Source: Alphaproteobacteria bacterium
GTDB lineage: Bacteria > Pseudomonadota > Alphaproteobacteria > JAVJRE01
Direction: 5' to 3'
Length of the DNA stretch: 64,000 bases
Assembly (NCBI GenBank): GCA_040218575.1
Contig: JAVJRE010000006.1
Location: 248,001-312,000, forward strand
In this document: positions 60,767-64,000 of the stretch, one piece after another
Numbering within the stretch: the first letter of the stretch is position 1
How the letters are laid out: every line of letters begins with the position of its first letter
The notes under the pieces: generated by a model
Databases searched by the model: none
Told to the model about the DNA's origin: nothing
The model's input: the letters and a program-made list of their open reading frames with translations, nothing else
Translations under genes and position numbers: made by a program

Positions 60767-61411
60767 TCAGGCGGCCAACGCCCAACGCACGATCTCGGCC
60801 ATGACCTCGGGCGGCGTGCCAAAACGCAGGACCAGCCGCACCCGGCCGTCCGGTCCAACCAGATAGGTGAAGGCCGAGTGGTCCATCAGATAGTCGCTGG
60901 CCTCGTCATCGTCATGGCGGGCATAGAACACACGATAGCCGCGCGCCGCCTCGGCAATGGCCGCCGCATCGCCGGTCAGGCCAATCAGGTCGGGATGGAA
61001 CAGCGCCACATAGGTGGCCAGGTGGGCGGGCGTGTCGCGGGCCGGATCCACGGTGATGAAGAGCGGCGCCAGATCATCAGCCGCCGGACCCAGGAGACGC
61101 AGGGCGCCGGCAATGTCGACGAGGGTGGTGGGGCAGACATCGGGGCAGAAGGTGTAGCCGAAATTGACCAGCAGGAAGCGACCGCGGAAGTCCGCGTCGC
61201 TGACCGGCCGGCCCAGATGGTCCACCAGGTGGAACGGGCCGCCCAGATCCTGACCCGGCAGGATGACCGCCTGGCGCGCCGCCGGGCTGAGGCCGGCCAT
61301 GTGGGATCCGGCTGAATCCGGCCGGGACGGCGCATAGACGCCCCACAGCAGGGCGATGATGCCGCCGGCGAGAAGCACGGCGAGACCGGCGAGCAGAACG
61401 GGACGACGCAT
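60767..61411 (-). CDS. SCO1/SenC-family copper chaperone
   Basis: The 214-residue protein has an N-terminal signal anchor (VLLAGLAVLLAGGIIALLWG) and a thioredoxin-like periplasmic domain. Copper ligands are Cys89 and Cys93 in FCPDVCPTT and His178 in MDHSAFTYLVG. SCO1/SenC proteins deliver copper to the CuA site of cytochrome c oxidase or act as thiol reductases. No oxidase gene is in the window, so the partner is not visible. A 361-bp gap separates it from the divergent chvI gene. Confidence 0.9.
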   Translation of the reverse strand: MRRPVLLAGLAVLLAGGIIALLWGVYAPSRPDSAGSHMAGLSPAARQAVILPGQDLGGPFHLVDHLGRPVSDADFRGRFLLVNFGYTFCPDVCPTTLVDIAGALRLLGPAADDLAPLFITVDPARDTPAHLATYVALFHPDLIGLTGDAAAIAEAARGYRVFYARHDDDEASDYLMDHSAFTYLVGPDGRVRLVLRFGTPPEVMAEIVRWALAA

Positions 61412-61772
61412 GGCGGGCCTTCAGACTGGTTTGGTCAATGGATTTGCTGTGAGCGGGTCGGGTTGGCGGCGATGGGTTGGGGTCGGCTGAGTGGCGACGC
61501 GCAGCGACCAACAGACTAGTCTTCGATGGCCGGCTGGCCAGCCCGGCCGGCGGTCGCGGTCATCACGGCTGGAAGAGGCCGGTGGCGCGGCAAACCGGCC
61601 GGGGCCGGCAGACAGCGGAAAACCGTCCGCAGGGAGACGAAATAAGGCCATAATTGCCTGCCAAGACACAATAAGGGCCCGACGCCTGTCTTAACGCCTG
61701 TCTCATCCACGGCCATGAGTTGCATGGCCGCAGTTCCAAGACCAATCGTTCCACCGCTGCGAGACCCGCCCC
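61412..61772. promoter_or_regulatory. Divergent SCO1/chvI promoter region
   Basis: No gene is seen. A perfect palindrome AGACTAGTCT lies at 61513-61522. The decamer ACGCCTGTCT occurs at 61682-61691 and again at 61694-61703 (period 12), about 70-90 bases upstream of chvI. OmpR-family regulators such as ChvI bind direct repeats, so autoregulation is possible. Confidence 0.4.
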
Positions 61773-62477
61773 ATGACCCAGCGCATTGCCCTGATCGACG
61801 ATGACCGCAACATTCTGGCCTCCGTCACCATGGCGCTGGAGGCGGAAGGGTTCGCCGTGACCACCTATCCCGACGGCGCCGAGGCGCTGCGTGGTCTGAC
61901 CGACAAGCCGGCCGATCTGGCGGTGCTCGACATCAAGATGCCAAAGATGGACGGGATGGAACTGCTGGGCCGCCTGCGCAAGATGTCCGCCCTGCCGGTG
62001 ATCTTCCTCACCAGCAAGGACGACGAGGTGGACGAGGCCATGGGCCTGCGCATGGGGGCGGACGATTATATCAAGAAGCCGTTTTCCCAGCGTCTGCTGA
62101 TCGAGCGCATCCGCGCCGTGCTGCGCCGTCACGCGCCGGCGGCGGATGGTCGGGCGCGGGAGCTGCCCAGCGCGTCGGCAATCATGCGGGGTGATCTTCT
62201 GCTTGACCCGGCGCGTCACGAATGCCGCTGGAAGAATGTGCGCATTGATCTGACGGTGACGGAATTTCTTCTGTTGCAGGCGCTGGCGCAGCGACCCGGT
62301 CACGTCAAGAACCGTGACCAGCTTATGGACGCGGCCTATGGCGATAATGTTTATGTGGATGATCGCACTATCGACAGTCACATCAAGCGCATGCGCAAGA
62401 AGTTCAAGGATGCGGACCCGGACTTCGGTGAGATCGAAACCCTCTACGGTCTGGGCTATCGCTACCGCGACGCCTGA
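61773..62477 (+). CDS. chvI: Response regulator ChvI
   Basis: The 234-residue OmpR-type regulator has a receiver domain with Asp9/Asp10, phosphoacceptor Asp53 ([11 protein letters not shown]) and Lys102, and a C-terminal winged helix ending in the [15 protein letters not shown] recognition region. The high similarity of the [13 protein letters not shown] and [20 protein letters not shown] segments to ChvI, and the ChvG-like kinase next to it, support the name. ChvI/ChvG controls acid, envelope and host-interaction responses in many Alphaproteobacteria. The RBS is weak. chvG follows after 47 bases. Confidence 0.9.
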   Translation: MTQRIALIDDDRNILASVTMALEAEGFAVTTYPDGAEALRGLTDKPADLAVLDIKMPKMDGMELLGRLRKMSALPVIFLTSKDDEVDEAMGLRMGADDYIKKPFSQRLLIERIRAVLRRHAPAADGRARELPSASAIMRGDLLLDPARHECRWKNVRIDLTVTEFLLLQALAQRPGHVKNRDQLMDAAYGDNVYVDDRTIDSHIKRMRKKFKDADPDFGEIETLYGLGYRYRDA

Positions 62478-62524
62478 GGTCCGCGACCGCAGCAGGGCCG
62501 GCCGCCGGGCTGAAAGGAGGCGCT

Positions 62525-64000
62525 GTGGGTCGGCGGGCTGACATACACAGCGAAGCGGACGACGGCCGGTCGGCCACCCGTCGCGCCGCCGGCTGGCACG
62601 CGCCGCGCCGGCCGCGCCGTCGGCGCGGTCCCTCGCTTCTGACGGCCCGCATCCTGGCGATCAATCTTCTTGCCCTGGCGATCCCCGTGGGCGGCCTGCT
62701 TTTTCTCGACCAGTACCGGGTGGCGCTGATCGAGGCGCGGCTGGAGGCCCTTCGCGTGCAGGGCGAGATCTTCGCCGGCGCGCTGGGCGAGGTGGCCGCG
62801 CAGAACAGCGTGGCGATTGATGAATCACTGGAGCCGCAGGCGGCCAGCGCCATGCTGCGCCGCTTGATTGCGCCGGCCGGCGATGTGCGGGCGCGACTGT
62901 TTATCAGTGACGGCACCCTGCTGGTGGACAGCCGCACCCTGACCGGACCATCGGCCAGTATTCTGACGGAGAGTCTTCCGCCACCGGCCAGACCCAGCCT
63001 GGCCGGTCGCGCCGTCGCCCTGGTGGAACGACTGCTGCTGGACTGGACGCCCGGCTATGAACCCCTGCCGGTCTATCGCGAACAGCCGGTCAGTCACGCG
63101 GACGATTATGCCGAGGCCAGTCGGGCGCTGCGCGGCACGGCGGCCAGCGCCGTCCGGGCCAGTGAGGACGGCGGCCTGATTCTGTCCTATGCGGTGCCCG
63201 TGCAGCGCTACCGCCAGGTGGCCGGCAGCCTGCTGCTGACCACCGACGATTCCGAGATTGTTCTGAGCCTGCGCGACGTCCGTCGCAACGTGCTGGCCCT
63301 CTTCGCCCTGGCCATGGCGGTCAGCATCGTCCTGTCGCTCTATCTGGCGCGGGCGATCAGCCGGCCCATCCGCCGGCTGGCGGCGGCGGCCGACCGGGTA
63401 AGGCGGGGCCAGGGGCAGATCACCGCCATCCCCGATTTCTCCAGGCGACGTGATGAAATCGGCGAACTGTCCAGCGCGCTGCGCGACATGACCGAGGCGC
63501 TGGCCCAGCGCATGACCGCTATTGAGGCCTTCGCCGCCGACGTGGCGCACGAGATCAAGAACCCGCTGTCGAGTCTGCGCAGTGCGGTGGAGACCGCGGC
63601 CCGGCTGCACGACCATCAGCAGCAGGAAAAGCTGATGGCCATCATTGAAGATGATGTGCGCCGGCTTGACCGGCTGATCACCGATATTTCGGAGGCCAGC
63701 CGGGTGGATGCGGAAATGGCGCGGGCGGAGGGCGAGCCGGTGGACATGTACCGTCTGGCCGAGGCCTTTGCCGACAGTTTCAACAGCGGCGCGCTCGGCG
63801 ATCCGGACCGGCGGCAGGCGGCAGACCGGCCGGTGGTGCGGCTGGAGCCCGGGCCGGAAGAGGCGGCGAATGACACCTTCACCGTACAAGGGGCGGAATC
63901 GCGGCTTGGCCAGGTGCTGCGTAATCTGCTGGCCAATGCGGAGTCGTTCAGCCCGCCGCGCGGGATCATCCTGCTGCGTCTGTCGCGCCAGCGCGATTTC
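62525..64000 (+). CDS. chvG: Sensor histidine kinase ChvG (3' truncated by window edge)
   Basis: The frame starts at GTG 62525, with AGGAGG 4 bases upstream, and stays open to the end of the window. A basic N-terminal tail of about 40 residues is followed by a membrane helix (ILAINLLALAIPVGGLLF) and a periplasmic sensor domain (about 60-245). A second helix (LALFALAMAVSIVLSLYLA), a HAMP domain and the H-box VAHEIKNPLSSLRSAVE (His342) come next. The N-box begins at LRNLLANAESFSPP just before the edge; the G boxes lie outside. The periplasmic domain fits the stimulus-sensing domain of ChvG. It pairs with ChvI. Confidence 0.9.
   Translation, partial: MGRRADIHSEADDGRSATRRAAGWHAPRRPRRRRGPSLLTARILAINLLALAIPVGGLLFLDQYRVALIEARLEALRVQGEIFAGALGEVAAQNSVAIDESLEPQAASAMLRRLIAPAGDVRARLFISDGTLLVDSRTLTGPSASILTESLPPPARPSLAGRAVALVERLLLDWTPGYEPLPVYREQPVSHADDYAEASRALRGTAASAVRASEDGGLILSYAVPVQRYRQVAGSLLLTTDDSEIVLSLRDVRRNVLALFALAMAVSIVLSLYLARAISRPIRRLAAAADRVRRGQGQITAIPDFSRRRDEIGELSSALRDMTEALAQRMTAIEAFAADVAHEIKNPLSSLRSAVETAARLHDHQQQEKLMAIIEDDVRRLDRLITDISEASRVDAEMARAEGEPVDMYRLAEAFADSFNSGALGDPDRRQAADRPVVRLEPGPEEAANDTFTVQGAESRLGQVLRNLLANAESFSPPRGIILLRLSRQRDF

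Overview
The window is G+C-rich DNA, densely packed with short or overlapping gene junctions. It carries marker families typical of Alphaproteobacteria: a ChvI/ChvG two-component pair, an MmcB-type DNA repair protein, and a RibB protein with a degenerate GTP cyclohydrolase II domain (RibBX type). I cannot place it below class; a Rhodospirillales-like lineage is only a guess. Most is chromosomal, with one visibly AT-richer insert at about 42.0-46.0 kb next to a tRNA-Arg gene.

Layout. 1-15.9 kb is a surface-polysaccharide region. It holds an O-antigen ligase/polymerase-like membrane protein, GT2 and GT4 glycosyltransferases, a GT-C-like membrane protein, and a UbiA/FAD-oxidase/SDR trio that matches the decaprenyl-phosphoryl-arabinose (DPA) pathway. 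A fused epimerase/oxidoreductase, a methyltransferase, a WaaE-like GT2 and bifunctional HldE follow. 15.2-22 kb is a mixed stretch: ComB-like phosphatase, RibBX, MmcB, a small Tat-like protein, SDR, a DapA-like lyase, a PhyH-family oxygenase and a GlxA-type regulator.

22.2-32.5 kb is the most unusual part. A urocanase-like hydratase is followed by an intrinsic terminator and a DUF917/S-methyl-thiohydantoin-desulfurase-like protein. Then come five tandem histidine/phenylalanine ammonia-lyase-fold paralogues, each overlapping the next by 4 bp. None has the canonical Ala-Ser-Gly triad that forms the MIO cofactor; the triads in order read GPG, SAG, GSG, SAG, GPG. The best family-level reading is catabolism of an imidazole betaine or thio-imidazole (ergothioneine, S-methyl-ergothioneine or a relative), with several paralogous, possibly heteromeric, lyases. 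A Dpp-type ABC transporter (two permeases and a fused double ATPase, no binding protein) lies immediately downstream at 33-37 kb and ends at a strong terminator.

37.4-42 kb holds a rhomboid protease, GalE, a methyltransferase, a secreted coiled-coil protein and a HalD/BesD-like oxygenase whose active site reads HxD (hydroxylase type). About 4 kb (41,987-46,005) is bounded by a 46-bp near-identical repeat of the tRNA-Arg(CCG) 3' half. It carries two class III nucleotide cyclases and an NrtS-like membrane protein but no integrase. 46.4-64 kb is mostly housekeeping: a SelA-like PLP enzyme, a GT4, a frameshifted lipoprotein hydrolase, a zinc-finger protein, GST, PolA, class I ribonucleotide reductase NrdA/NrdB with a DnaA box in the leader, glutathione-dependent formaldehyde detoxification (FghA and class III ADH), SCO1/SenC, and ChvI/ChvG, the last running off the end of the window.

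All calls rest on reading sequence and motifs by eye. No alignment or database search was run.
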